Shown here in pieces: positions 1 through 6,116 of a stretch of DNA of 8,760 nt. Location: positions 1 to 8,760 of the forward strand of contig DGOD01000132.1 of NCBI GenBank assembly GCA_002389265.1, written 5' to 3'. The notes beneath the pieces were generated by a model. That model searched no databases. It worked only from the letters and a program-made list of their open reading frames with translations, and was not told the DNA's origin. The stretch comes from Gammaproteobacteria bacterium UBA4475. Its GTDB lineage: Bacteria > Pseudomonadota > Gammaproteobacteria > Pseudomonadales > Azotimanducaceae. Every line of letters begins with the position of its first letter. Position 1 is the stretch's first letter. Position numbers and translations under genes: made by a program.

Positions 1-1488
1 GGTGGTTTTTTCGCCTCACAGGTTCCATCGGGGTTTACAGCCAAGGCGGACCGTAGCGAATTCATGGGAACCGTTGAGTTGCCACTTGGCACAGGGATCG
101 CCGAGTCGGCATACCAGGCAATCCGCCTGAATGACGCGCTGCGCTCAATTGAACATATCGAATCTGTCTTCATTACCGTGGGCGCTGGGGTAAATGGGCG
201 GTCTAACCTGTTAGAACTGTACGTCACCATGACGCCCAAAAAGTCACGAGATGTAAACCAGTTCCCCGTCATGGATGCCGCCCGCCAAGCTATTGCTCGG
301 GTACTCCCTGATGCCACTAAATCCGCTATTGTAGAAGTTCCTTGGGTGAGTGGATCAGGAACATCGAGCTTTGATATTGATTTGAACCTTAAGGGGGCTG
401 ATCTTGCTGAAATAGAGTCATATGCAGATGTAGTCATGCAAGAAATGATTTCCAGTGGTCTCTTTTCCGATGTTCAATCTTCTTATCAATCAGGCAGACC
501 TGAAATTCAAGTCGTTATTAATCGTCTTTCCGCTGGCGATCAAGGTGTCAGTGCAAGCAGTTTGGCATCCACGGTGCGGATTGCTTTAGGTGGTGTAGAT
601 GCGGTCACCTTTGAGGACCAAGGTAAGCGATACGATGTGAGGATTAGGCTAGCGGAAGATCAACGCCAAAATATTGAAGATTTGGGAAGACTTCAAGTAA
701 GAGGTGCGGATGGCCGTCCCGTTGAGCTTAGTTCGATTTCAGATGTTCAGTTTGTGTCGGGCGCAGCGCAAATAGATCGAGTGGATCGTTCTCGAAAAAT
801 TTCTATCCTGGCAAACGCAGCTTCCGGTATCTCTCTTGGTGAGGCAGCAACAAAGTTGAGGGGGATATTAATAGGTTCGCCTCCTCCACAATCGATAACC
901 CATAGTTTTGAAGGCTATGCAAAAAGCATGGCTGAATCAGCGGTGGCAATAGGTTTTGCCATATTGCTTGCAGTAATTGCTTTATATATGGTGCTCGCAA
1001 GTCAGTTTAACTCCTTCTCCCAGCCTGCAATCATCATGCTCACTGCTCCGCTGAGTTTTTCTGGGGCCTTTGCTGCACTTTATGTCGGTGGAATGGAAGT
1101 GTCGCTGTTCACCCAGATTGGATTGGTCGGGATGATGGGGATAGTAATGAAAAATGGAATTCTCCTGGTTGATAGAGCCAACCAGTTAGTGGAACAAGGC
1201 ATGTCAATTCAAGAGGCTATTACAACAGCTTGTCCTGAGAGGCTACGCCCGGTTTTGATGACAGCACTGTCCGCAATTTTTGGCATGATACCCGTGGCAA
1301 TTGCAGCATCTGATGGCGCTGAATGGAGGAACGGTTTGGGCGCTCTGCTCATCGGCGGCTTGAGTTCTTCTACCTTGCTAACACTCTTAGTTGTACCTGC
1401 AGCCTTTATGATTCCATCCGACATGTCTACGATAAAGCGCTGGGTTTTTGGCAAGTGGTGGGGGCAGCGTGAAGCTCCTCCAGTTTAA
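1..1488 (+). CDS. RND-family efflux pump inner-membrane subunit, C-terminal part (5' end outside window)
   Basis: The reading frame is open from base 1, so this is the last 495 residues of a protein that is normally about 1,040 long; the ATG at 64 is internal. The early sequence (PSGFTAKADRSEFMGTVELP, then GTGIAES) matches the start of the second periplasmic loop of AcrB-like pumps (consensus 'edRgeFmv.velP.Gts..et'). The periplasmic porter and docking region runs to about base 925. A membrane domain follows, with hydrophobic segments near 941-1010, 1024-1090, 1110-1170, 1255-1310 and 1340-1420. KNGILLVDRAN and RLRPVLMTALSAIFGMIPVA are the family signatures of the transmembrane 10-11 region. 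Such pumps are proton-driven trimers working with a membrane-fusion protein and an outer-membrane channel, usually encoded upstream; those are not in view. Substrate cannot be told from this sequence. The frame is intact to a normal C-terminus, and transposon debris begins 45 bp after the stop. Confidence 0.93.
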   Translation, partial: GGFFASQVPSGFTAKADRSEFMGTVELPLGTGIAESAYQAIRLNDALRSIEHIESVFITVGAGVNGRSNLLELYVTMTPKKSRDVNQFPVMDAARQAIARVLPDATKSAIVEVPWVSGSGTSSFDIDLNLKGADLAEIESYADVVMQEMISSGLFSDVQSSYQSGRPEIQVVINRLSAGDQGVSASSLASTVRIALGGVDAVTFEDQGKRYDVRIRLAEDQRQNIEDLGRLQVRGADGRPVELSSISDVQFVSGAAQIDRVDRSRKISILANAASGISLGEAATKLRGILIGSPPPQSITHSFEGYAKSMAESAVAIGFAILLAVIALYMVLASQFNSFSQPAIIMLTAPLSFSGAFAALYVGGMEVSLFTQIGLVGMMGIVMKNGILLVDRANQLVEQGMSIQEAITTACPERLRPVLMTALSAIFGMIPVAIAASDGAEWRNGLGALLIGGLSSSTLLTLLVVPAAFMIPSDMSTIKRWVFGKWWGQREAPPV

Positions 1489-1489
1489 C

Positions 1490-1530
1490 GAATACTTCTA
1501 ATAGGTGACAATGTCGCTCAAGGAGTATTC
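1490..1530. repeat. Short inverted repeat just after the pump gene
   Basis: GAATACT (1490-1496) is repeated in inverted form as AGTATTC (1524-1530), with a small GACA/TGTC palindrome in between. It begins two bases after the pump stop codon. There is no T-run, so it is not a standard intrinsic terminator. It may be part of the end of the decayed element that begins at 1534. Confidence 0.35.
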
Positions 1531-1533
1531 AAA

Positions 1534-1600
1534 ATGACCAGTAAAAGTCAGTCGTATAAAACGTACACAAGGGTATTTGAGATCGAGGCATTTCGGATGG
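1534..1600 (+). pseudogene. N-terminal fragment resembling an IS3-type transposase OrfA, cut by the IS at 1601
   Basis: An AAGGAG ribosome site (1519-1524) stands before the ATG at 1534. The first 22-23 residues include KTYTRVFEIEAFRMV, close to the usual start of helix-turn-helix transposase subunits (pattern 'rtYTrEFKlEAlrmV'). The similarity stops exactly where the IS terminal repeat begins at 1601; the frame then runs on inside the IS to a stop at 1642-1644, giving a 36-residue product of no likely function. The continuation is not found on the other side of the IS. A weaker alternative is the N-terminus of a Rieske oxygenase ('FElEmerif'), since such a gene's C-terminus lies beyond the IS. 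I prefer the transposase reading because more residues agree. Confidence 0.5.
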
Positions 1601-1682
1601 TGATTCCCCCCTTTTTAGCTCGCTCTTCAAATTGTAGTAAATAGCTCCTGTGAGCCCCACCCCAAATCTGGGCCATCCAAAA

Positions 1683-2525
1683 TTAGAGATTTCCGGTTTC
1701 AAAATGCCTCTCAACAAACTCGTTGGGCGATAGATTTCCCAGCGAGGAATGAGGTCGAAAGGCGTTGTAGTCTTCTCGCCAAGCTTCAATCTTCTCTCGT
1801 GCATCTTCAATTGACAAGAACCAGTGGCTGTTCAAGCATTCGTCGCGGAAGCTCCCATTGGATGACTCGATGAACGGATTATCTGTAGGCTTACCCGGCC
1901 TTGAGAAGTCCAGCGTCACTTCACGCTCGTACGCCCAGCGATCCAGCTCCTTCGAGATAAACTCGCTGCCGTTGTCCACTTGAATACGCTCCGGTATGCG
2001 GCCATGTGCATCGCCAATCAGCTCAAGCAGGCTAACCACATGCTCTCCCCGAATGCCTTTGTCAACATGAATCGCCAGACACTCACGACTAAAATTGTCG
2101 ACTATAGTTAACGCCCGAATACGCGCCCCGTCAAACAGGTTGTCGGCAACAAAATCCATGCTCCAACACTGGTCCACCGTGACCGATTCTGGTCGCTCCA
2201 TGCGCCGAGCTGCGGCAACATGGCGTCTGGGTCTACGTCGTCGCAGGTTTAATCCTTCCTCGCAGTATATTCTGTGGACCTTCTTGTGATTGACGAGCCA
2301 GCCTTCCCGTCGCAAAAGAACGTGAATCCGTTGGTAGCCATATCTGACCCGGGCTGCCGCGATCTCTTTGATCCGTTCTCGAAGGGCCGTATCCGGGTCC
2401 TTGCAGGACTAATACTCATAGGCTGTCCTGTGCGTGAGCAACACTCGGCAGGCTCGCCGGGTGGCGACTCGATAGGAATCACGCAGAAAATCAACCAACT
2501 GTCGCTTTCTGGCTGGCTTTAGAGC
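1683..2525 (-). pseudogene. IS3-family transposase OrfB (DDE catalytic subunit), broken by an internal stop
   Basis: Read in the frame entered by -1 frameshifting from OrfA, this is a 280-codon integrase-core transposase. It opens with ALKPARKRQLVDFLRDSYRV and continues through YGYQRIHVLLRREGW into the catalytic domain. The DDE triad is visible: D in WSMDFVADN, D in IQVDNGSEF, and E in NPFIESSNG with exactly 35 residues between the second D and the E, followed by the usual C-terminal RPHSSLG. A TAG codon (plus-strand CTA at 2409-2411, codon 39) interrupts it just before CKDPDTALRERI. The region downstream of the stop could only be translated from an internal start such as 2315, which would lack the N-terminal region. 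The rest of the frame is intact, so the mutation looks recent. Confidence 0.88.
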
Positions 2526-2785
2526 TTTTTTGTCAGTACATCCTGCAGCATCTGCTTGTCGAGGCTGAGATCCGCGACCATCCGCTTCAGGCGCGTATTC
2601 TCCTCTTCAAGCTGCTTCAGTCGCCGCAGCTCCGATACGCCAAGCCCGCCATACTTCTTCTTCCAGTTGTAGAAAGTCGCTTCAGAAATCCCCATCTTGC
2701 GGCAGACTTCTGAGACCCTGGTGCCTGTCTCCGCCTGCCGCAAAGCAAACGCAATCTGCTCTTCGCTGTACTTCGTCTTCTTCAC
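2519..2785 (-). CDS. IS3-family transposase OrfA (helix-turn-helix DNA-binding subunit)
   Basis: This 88-residue protein starts at a GTG (2785-2783) preceded by an AGAGGAG ribosome site. Residues 1-45 (KYSEEQIAFALRQAETG, then SEVCRKMGISEATFYNWKKKY) form the transposase helix-turn-helix that binds the IS ends. Residues 50-80 (LEEENTRLKRMVADLSLDKQ) form a leucine-zipper coiled coil used for oligomerisation in this family. The last codons lie on the frameshift heptamer, so ribosomes either stop here or slip into OrfB. On its own OrfA usually acts as a regulator of transposition. It looks intact, unlike its partner. Confidence 0.9.
   Translation of the reverse strand: MKKTKYSEEQIAFALRQAETGTRVSEVCRKMGISEATFYNWKKKYGGLGVSELRRLKQLEEENTRLKRMVADLSLDKQMLQDVLTKKL
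2525..2531 (-). promoter_or_regulatory. Programmed -1 frameshift site A AAA AAG linking OrfA to OrfB
   Basis: On the minus strand the bases read A AAA AAG with the spacing set by the OrfA frame, the canonical X XXY YYZ slippery heptamer of IS3-family elements. OrfA terminates two codons later (CTC TAA). Slipping back one base moves ribosomes exactly into the OrfB frame (AAA AAA GCT CTA). Confidence 0.85.
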
Positions 2786-2814
2786 AAAATCACTCCTCTG
2801 CTATCGTGATTTTG
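2785..2814 (-). repeat. Inverted repeat over the OrfA translation start
   Basis: CAAAATCAC (2785-2793) and GTGATTTTG (2806-2814) form a perfect 9-bp stem with a 12-base loop. On the minus-strand transcript the first base of the GTG start codon closes the stem and the ribosome-binding site lies in the loop and adjacent stem. A transcript reading in from outside the IS would fold here and hide the start, whereas one starting inside the repeat would not. Several IS families use this logic to avoid activation by outside promoters. For this element it is inference. Confidence 0.6.
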
Positions 2815-2861
2815 CCAGAATCTTCTAGTTTTAATTGGCCTGGATTATTGGGGGGAGGTCA

Positions 2862-3056
2862 GCCAGACGTTATTGGCAAAAGAATATGGACCTGCTTATG
2901 GGCACAGTATTGGGAGAGGACTTTCCGTTGGCGACAAGTATGCAAAAAGATTTTTCTGTTAGAAAAGAGAATCTAATTTTTGGACGCAATGAGCCAGCAC
3001 TTCAATATTTTCATCGGAAGTTGTCGGAGCGTCTCGGAGGGAAATCTCTTTTTTGA
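2862..3056 (+). pseudogene. C-terminal stub of a Rieske-type ring-hydroxylating oxygenase alpha subunit
   Basis: Sixty-four codons follow directly from the right end of the IS. They include RRYWQKNMDLLMGTVLGEDF and IFGRNEPALQYFHRKLSERL, which resemble the C-terminal helix region of the catalytic domain of Rieske non-heme iron oxygenase alpha subunits (pattern 'EDfplaesiQ...fGrNEpalqhFHr'). The frame ends at a TGA (3054-3056). The Rieske [2Fe-2S] domain and the iron ligands would lie in the missing front part, so no activity is possible. An open frame starting at 2835 inside the IS fuses nine IS-derived residues to it, which is accidental. The full gene must once have continued leftward where the IS now sits. 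Identification rests on motif memory alone. Confidence 0.62.
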
Positions 3057-3365
3057 GTTCCTGCCTGCAGATCCGAAAGCCAAGGTACGTAGTGAGATAT
3101 TAGTCGAAGAAGACCAACTGAACGGTATTTTGCATGTGAGCAAACCTTTGCGGATGCCCACCCTGATAGCTGAAGAGACGCGCCTGACGATTTATCGGGG
3201 GTATGCCGGAGTTGAATTGTTTGGTCTGAAGAGCGATCCCCCTGAAAGCCACAACCAGCAGGACAATAACACGCTGCGGGCGCCTATGACTGAGCGCTTG
3301 GCGCGGGCGATCAAGGGCAGTGATGATATTTCACCAAAACCCACGTTTTTTGCCTGAAGCGAGAT
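3057..3365. other. Region without a recognised gene between the Rieske stub and the TnpB remnant
   Basis: An open frame on the plus strand covers 2980-3357 (125 codons, alternative ATG at 2989), but its first third overlaps the Rieske stub in another frame and it has no strong ribosome site. Its product (for example VEEDQLNGILHVSKPLRM, then RLTIYRGYAGVELFGLK) resembles no family I know. It could be a small hypothetical gene, a further decayed piece of mobile DNA, or chance. I do not call it as a gene. Confidence 0.3.
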
Positions 3366-3613
3366 GGGTTCCGCTACTTTGGTGCTGGCGGCAGTGCGCT
3401 CTGGCTTGTTTCCGGCATCACCTATATGCGCAAGGTGTTTGATAGTTTGGGGGGCTTGTCTAGACCTCGCTTGCTGCGAATCAGGCCTCTGGCCAAATGT
3501 TTGTGTTCCATGGCAGAGGACTTGACCGGATCTATGTGCTGTGGATGGATGGCTACGGTTTATGCCTGTTTTATAAGCCTCTGGTCGAAAGCAGCTGCGT
3601 TCTTCAATGCTAA
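3366..3613 (+). pseudogene. tnpB: IS66-family accessory protein TnpB remnant, frameshifted
   Basis: Two frames must be joined to read this. The first (to about 3460) gives ALWLVSGITYMRKVFDSLGG, matching the TnpB opening 'rvWLvaGvTDMRkGFDgLa'. The second (about 3467-3613) gives ASGQMFVFHGRGLDRIYVLW followed by MDGYGLCLFYKPL, matching 'fSGhlFVFrgRrgdriKvLwwDgdGlcLfyKrLe'. The break lies near 3458-3470, and the C-terminus is corrupted before the TAA at 3611. TnpB is the small second protein of IS66 elements, needed for their transposition although its biochemical role is poorly defined. The large IS66 DDE transposase that should follow is absent, so only a fragment of the element remains. Confidence 0.72.
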
Positions 3614-3670
3614 AACTGATTAGAAAGTATAACGTGGTTGGGGCATACTCGCATCGGCAGCGAGCGTACT

Positions 3671-3699
3671 TTGTCACTTTACTCTGGCCCCAGCATTAT
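3671..3699 (+). promoter_or_regulatory. Candidate sigma-70 promoter of the LLM oxidoreductase gene
   Basis: TTGTCA (3671-3676, five of six matches to the -35 box) is followed after exactly 17 bases by CATTAT (3694-3699, four of six to the -10 box). Transcription would begin near 3706, about 35 bases before the ATG at 3740. This fits a gene that sits alone after transposon debris. No operator repeat is seen. Confidence 0.4.
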
Positions 3700-3739
3700 T
3701 GGAGCTATTCAATGGGGTAAATAGTCTACAAGGGGATTT

Positions 3740-4771
3740 ATGAAATTTGATTTAATGACTGGCGGGTTAAACTGGTCACAAAGTGCTGAGATCGCCCAGC
3801 AATTAGAACAGCAAGGCTTCTGCGGGATGTTGTTCACTGAAGCAGCCAAGGTCCCCTGGATGATGATTGCCTCGGCTGCCATGGCCACAAAATCTCTAGA
3901 GTTTGGCACCGGTATTGCAGTTGCCTTTCCGCGTAGTCCGATGATGAGTGCGCAAATAGCTTGGGAGTTAGCTGAGAACACTGGAGGTCGATTCAGGCTT
4001 GGGTTGGGTAGTCAGGTAAAAGGTCACGTTGAGCGCCGCTATGCCAGTCAGTTCCACAAACCAGCGCCGCAGATGCGCGACTATGTTTCTGCGGTTCATG
4101 CTTGTTTAAGAGCATTTCGTCAGGAAGAAAAACTTCATCACGAGGGGCCCTACTACAATCTGAGTTTGCTTCCCTCTCAATGGTCGCCCGGTCGTCACGA
4201 GTTCGAAGACATCAAAATTGATATCTCGGCAGTGGGGCCTTTCATGTGCCGTGTTGCCGGCGAACTCTGCGATGGCGTGCATGTGCATCCGATGCACTCT
4301 TTGCACTATCTACAAAATCGCCTTATTCCTGATGTCACAGCCGGGGCAACCAAAGCTGGCCGGACTTTATTGGACGTCGATCTCATAGTGCCGGTGTTTG
4401 CGATCCCTGGTGATACGCGAGAAGAACGTGCGGTCATGCTTCAGCGAGCCAGAACTCAAATTGCATTCTACGGTTCTACGCCAAACTACGCTTACCAATT
4501 TGATGACCTTGGCTTCGAAGGCACGACGCCTAAACTTGGCGCGTTAATGAAACAGGGTGACATAGCAGGGTTAGCGAATACAATCAGTGATGAAATGCTG
4601 GCGCATTTTGCTGTCGAGGCTAAATGGGATGATATGGCAGACGCCCTCCTTGCACGATACCAAGGCATAGCGAGTCGTGTTGTGACCTACCTTGCTGCTG
4701 AGGACATACACCGAAATCCCTCTAAGATAAATCGTTGGGGAGAAATTGCGAGAGCGGTTGCCGCGGCATAG
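3740..4771 (+). CDS. LLM-class (luciferase-like) flavin-dependent oxidoreductase, resembling the MSMEG_2256-type subfamily
   Basis: This 343-residue protein begins at an ATG behind AAGGGG (about 4 bases spacing). It has the single-domain TIM-barrel pattern of luciferase-like monooxygenases. The N-terminal strand is MKFDLMTGGLNW, then AAKVPWMMIASAAMAT and SLEFGTGIAVAFPRSPMMSA (the usual 'tGi.va.pRsP...A'), then GRFRLGLGSQVKGHVERRY and later VGPFMCRVAGELCDGVHVHP. These features are typical of the subfamily named for Mycobacterium MSMEG_2256 and annotated as F420-dependent. In a proteobacterium reduced FMN is at least as likely as the cofactor. Members occur near catabolic genes, and the substrate is unknown. 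The frame is intact, making it one of the few undamaged genes left of the tRNA. No gene is coupled to it on either side. Confidence 0.85.
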   Translation: MKFDLMTGGLNWSQSAEIAQQLEQQGFCGMLFTEAAKVPWMMIASAAMATKSLEFGTGIAVAFPRSPMMSAQIAWELAENTGGRFRLGLGSQVKGHVERRYASQFHKPAPQMRDYVSAVHACLRAFRQEEKLHHEGPYYNLSLLPSQWSPGRHEFEDIKIDISAVGPFMCRVAGELCDGVHVHPMHSLHYLQNRLIPDVTAGATKAGRTLLDVDLIVPVFAIPGDTREERAVMLQRARTQIAFYGSTPNYAYQFDDLGFEGTTPKLGALMKQGDIAGLANTISDEMLAHFAVEAKWDDMADALLARYQGIASRVVTYLAAEDIHRNPSKINRWGEIARAVAAA

Positions 4772-5148
4772 CGAACCTATCTCGGCGGGAGAAGGCAAGA
4801 CGGGGAGGATAGTAAATATAGACCACATTTACCCTGGATTGCAAAAGCATGCTGATTGGCGTTTCTTGTTAGAAGAAGTCTGTGGGGGTAATATTTTGGT
4901 AGGGAAACGCCAATGCCAGATATCATGAAATCGGGTCCAAGCCTAAACTAGGGTACGCATGTCACGTATCAGACGCCTATCACAAAATATCCCACTAACA
5001 AAATTTTTTGCGTTCTCAGGGAGGTGCGGCTTAAACGACTTATTCTCCTCGTTCTTATTCTCATGATTTAAAGAAGGGGTTCTGCCCCATCTCCACGGGC
5101 GTTTTTGAATCGCCTGTGTGCCCCTCAGGTCTACCTCGCGACACCTCA
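4772..5148. other. Gene-free stretch after the LLM gene
   Basis: Apart from the inverted repeat at 4852-4919, I see no coding pattern here. All frames are short and none has both a ribosome site and a recognisable product. A small GGGG/CCCC hairpin lies near 5076-5089. It probably represents decayed DNA between mobile-element remnants. Confidence 0.4.
4852..4919. repeat. Long imperfect inverted repeat (68 bp)
   Basis: ATTGGCGTTTC (4855-4865) is matched perfectly in inverted form by GAAACGCCAAT (4904-4914), with 38 bases between. The stem can extend outward by CTG (4852-4854) pairing with CAG (4917-4919) across a two-base bulge. No T-run follows on either strand, so it is not a standard intrinsic terminator. 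It begins about 80 bp after the LLM gene. It could be the end of a decayed mobile element, a protein-binding site, or a structured 3' region. Confidence 0.65.
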
Positions 5149-5421
5149 CCGGATACGACGATTATGGGTTCACTTGATGTAGTGAATCACGTTGGCCGTG
5201 GCACTGTCCAAGGTCGGATACTTCATGTGATGAGTTGCCTTCTGTATCAGCATGTCGAAGAAGCCCTCGTATGCTGCGTTGTCACCACCGTGCTCCACTG
5301 CACTCATTGAGCAGATTAGTGCTTTTCGGTTGGGGAGGGCCTTGGTGATCGCCGCTTCAAAAATGACGGCCTTGGGAAGCAGTCGATGTACACCAGGCTT
5401 CAAGGGTCCAGAATGCGTCAC
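5149..5421 (-). pseudogene. Decayed C-terminus of an IS3-type (DDE) transposase
   Basis: On the minus strand the frame contains ALICSMSAVEHGGDNAAYEG, then FF and a run ending VIHYIK, a TGA (5172-5170), and THNRRIR. This follows the end of IS3-type OrfB proteins ('giv.SMSrkGnc.DNAv.EsFF..LK.E', then 'eaR..vf.YIe.wYN..RrHs'), with the E in DNAAYEG at the place of the catalytic glutamate. The TGA probably replaces the Trp of the 'wYN' position. Further stops follow, and the front of the protein is not recognisable. It is unrelated in sequence to the OrfB at 1683-2525, so it comes from a different element. Divergence is heavy and the call rests on the pattern alone. Confidence 0.5.
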
Positions 5422-5776
5422 AGGGCTCGAACTTCGAACAGACTACAGGGTATGTCAAAAGGCTCAATGCTCCTCCAAGGTACTCTGAGGACTTCTGGAA
5501 AGGGGTGTCGCGCCACTGCAGCGTTCGGCTAGTCACCGATTTTGGCGATTCTCCCTGCCCAATCGATCGAGTCTGTGCCCCTGGTAGATTATTCCAGGAT
5601 GCCGCTGGCGTTGGTGTGCTCTAACCGTGCTGGCGTATCCACCGCGTAGCCTCGGCGAGCCAGGTAACAAAAGAGTAGTAGGGCGTTGGCAGCTGGCGAT
5701 AGTGGGTGTTCTGGACGGTCAACCAATCAATAATAATATTGATGGTCGTTTTGATGGTCAAGAAAGTCTCGCGCAT
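5422..5776. other. Gene-free stretch between the transposase remnant and the tRNA-Sec terminator
   Basis: No frame gives a recognisable product. One minus-strand frame from about 5700 down to 5440 stays open apart from two stops (for example LARRGYAVDTPARLEHTNAS), which may be a further decayed gene but matches no family I know. Another minus frame contains HYRQLPTPYYSFVTWLAEA before a stop. No integrase signature is visible, although this is the 3' side of the tRNA. Confidence 0.35.
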
Positions 5777-5800
5777 AAAAAGCCCATAATATCATGGGCT
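5777..5800 (-). terminator. Intrinsic terminator of the tRNA-Sec gene
   Basis: AGCCCAT (5781-5787) and ATGGGCT (5794-5800) form a perfect 7-bp stem with a 6-base loop. On the minus strand it is followed directly by a run of T residues (A-run at 5777-5781 on the plus strand). It lies 14 bases after the CCA end of the tRNA, the expected place for its rho-independent terminator. Confidence 0.85.
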
Positions 5801-5813
5801 TAGGTGCTCTATA

Positions 5814-5908
5814 TGGCGGAAGAGGCAGGAGTCGAACCCGACCAGCCACTTTGACAGCAGCTCAACGGCTTTGAAGGCCGCGCGCCCCACCGGGGACGAC
5901 GCTCTTCC
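5814..5908 (-). tRNA. selC: tRNA-Sec (selenocysteine, anticodon TCA), with an unusual acceptor/T helix
   Basis: The minus strand carries a 95-base tRNA ending in an encoded CCA (5816-5814), the length of E. coli tRNA-Sec. It has a GGAAGAGC acceptor start, a six-pair D stem (CGTCCC/GGGGCG) with the short CGGT loop special to tRNA-Sec, and an anticodon arm GCGGC-CTTCAAA-GCCGT with anticodon TCA. A long variable arm (AGCTGCT/AGTGGCT, seven pairs) and a T loop TTCGACT follow. This RNA is charged with Ser, converted to Sec by SelA, and delivered by SelB to UGA codons. Oddly, the strand from the T loop to the discriminator is 12 bases instead of 13, leaving a C-C or T-C mismatch at the acceptor/T junction. 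It may still work or may be starting to decay. A possible -10 box (TATCAT on the minus strand, 5916-5921) lies just upstream. No selA, selB or selD is in the window. Confidence 0.9.
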
Positions 5909-6116
5909 GGGAACGATGATACCAAATCTGGCGGCGATGGCTATGGCTGAATGCAGTAGCACGGTTTTTTCAGTGGAGTAGGTAGTGATTTTAAGCAAAA
6001 CTGCAGGGTCTGCAGGAAGGTCTTGAGCTCGGGGCCCCTTTTTTGTGCCGTCTTTTGGAGTATGCTGATCGTTACGGTTTGAACCTAATGCCATGCGAAC
6101 AATTTAGAGGCGCCCT

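Larger units (their letters stand above)
1601..2861 (-). mobile_element. IS3-family insertion sequence (IS407-type), about 1261 bp, probably inactive
   Basis: The ends carry imperfect terminal inverted repeats: TGATTCCCCCC reading in from 1601 and TGACCTCCCCCC reading in from 2861 on the other strand, differing by substitutions and one missing base. Between them lie two overlapping minus-strand genes in the order and phase of IS3 elements, OrfA (2785-2519) and OrfB (to 1683), joined by a programmed frameshift heptamer. Length and gene layout fit the IS407 subgroup. The flanks (ATGG left, GCCA right) show no target duplication, where this group normally leaves about 4 bp. That suggests deletion or recombination next to the element after insertion. 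A stop codon inside OrfB implies it cannot move by itself. Confidence 0.88.

Noticed and set aside
2249..2494. Separate 81-codon minus-strand frame in the IS
   Set aside because: It is an out-of-frame shadow of OrfB; reading through the TAG at 2409-2411 in the OrfB frame gives the true transposase sequence.
3192..3677. Minus-strand open frame of 161 codons
   Set aside because: It crosses the IS66 TnpB remnant on the opposite strand and its translation resembles no protein; the plus-strand reading explains the sequence better.
5149..5172. A UGA codon in the minus-strand frame near the tRNA-Sec, as a possible selenocysteine codon
   Set aside because: The frame is a decayed transposase tail, the UGA most likely replaces a Trp codon, and more stop codons follow within a few residues.
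5792..6094. Minus-strand open frame of 100 codons over the tRNA-Sec
   Set aside because: It is a chance frame running through the tRNA gene and its upstream region, with no family pattern.
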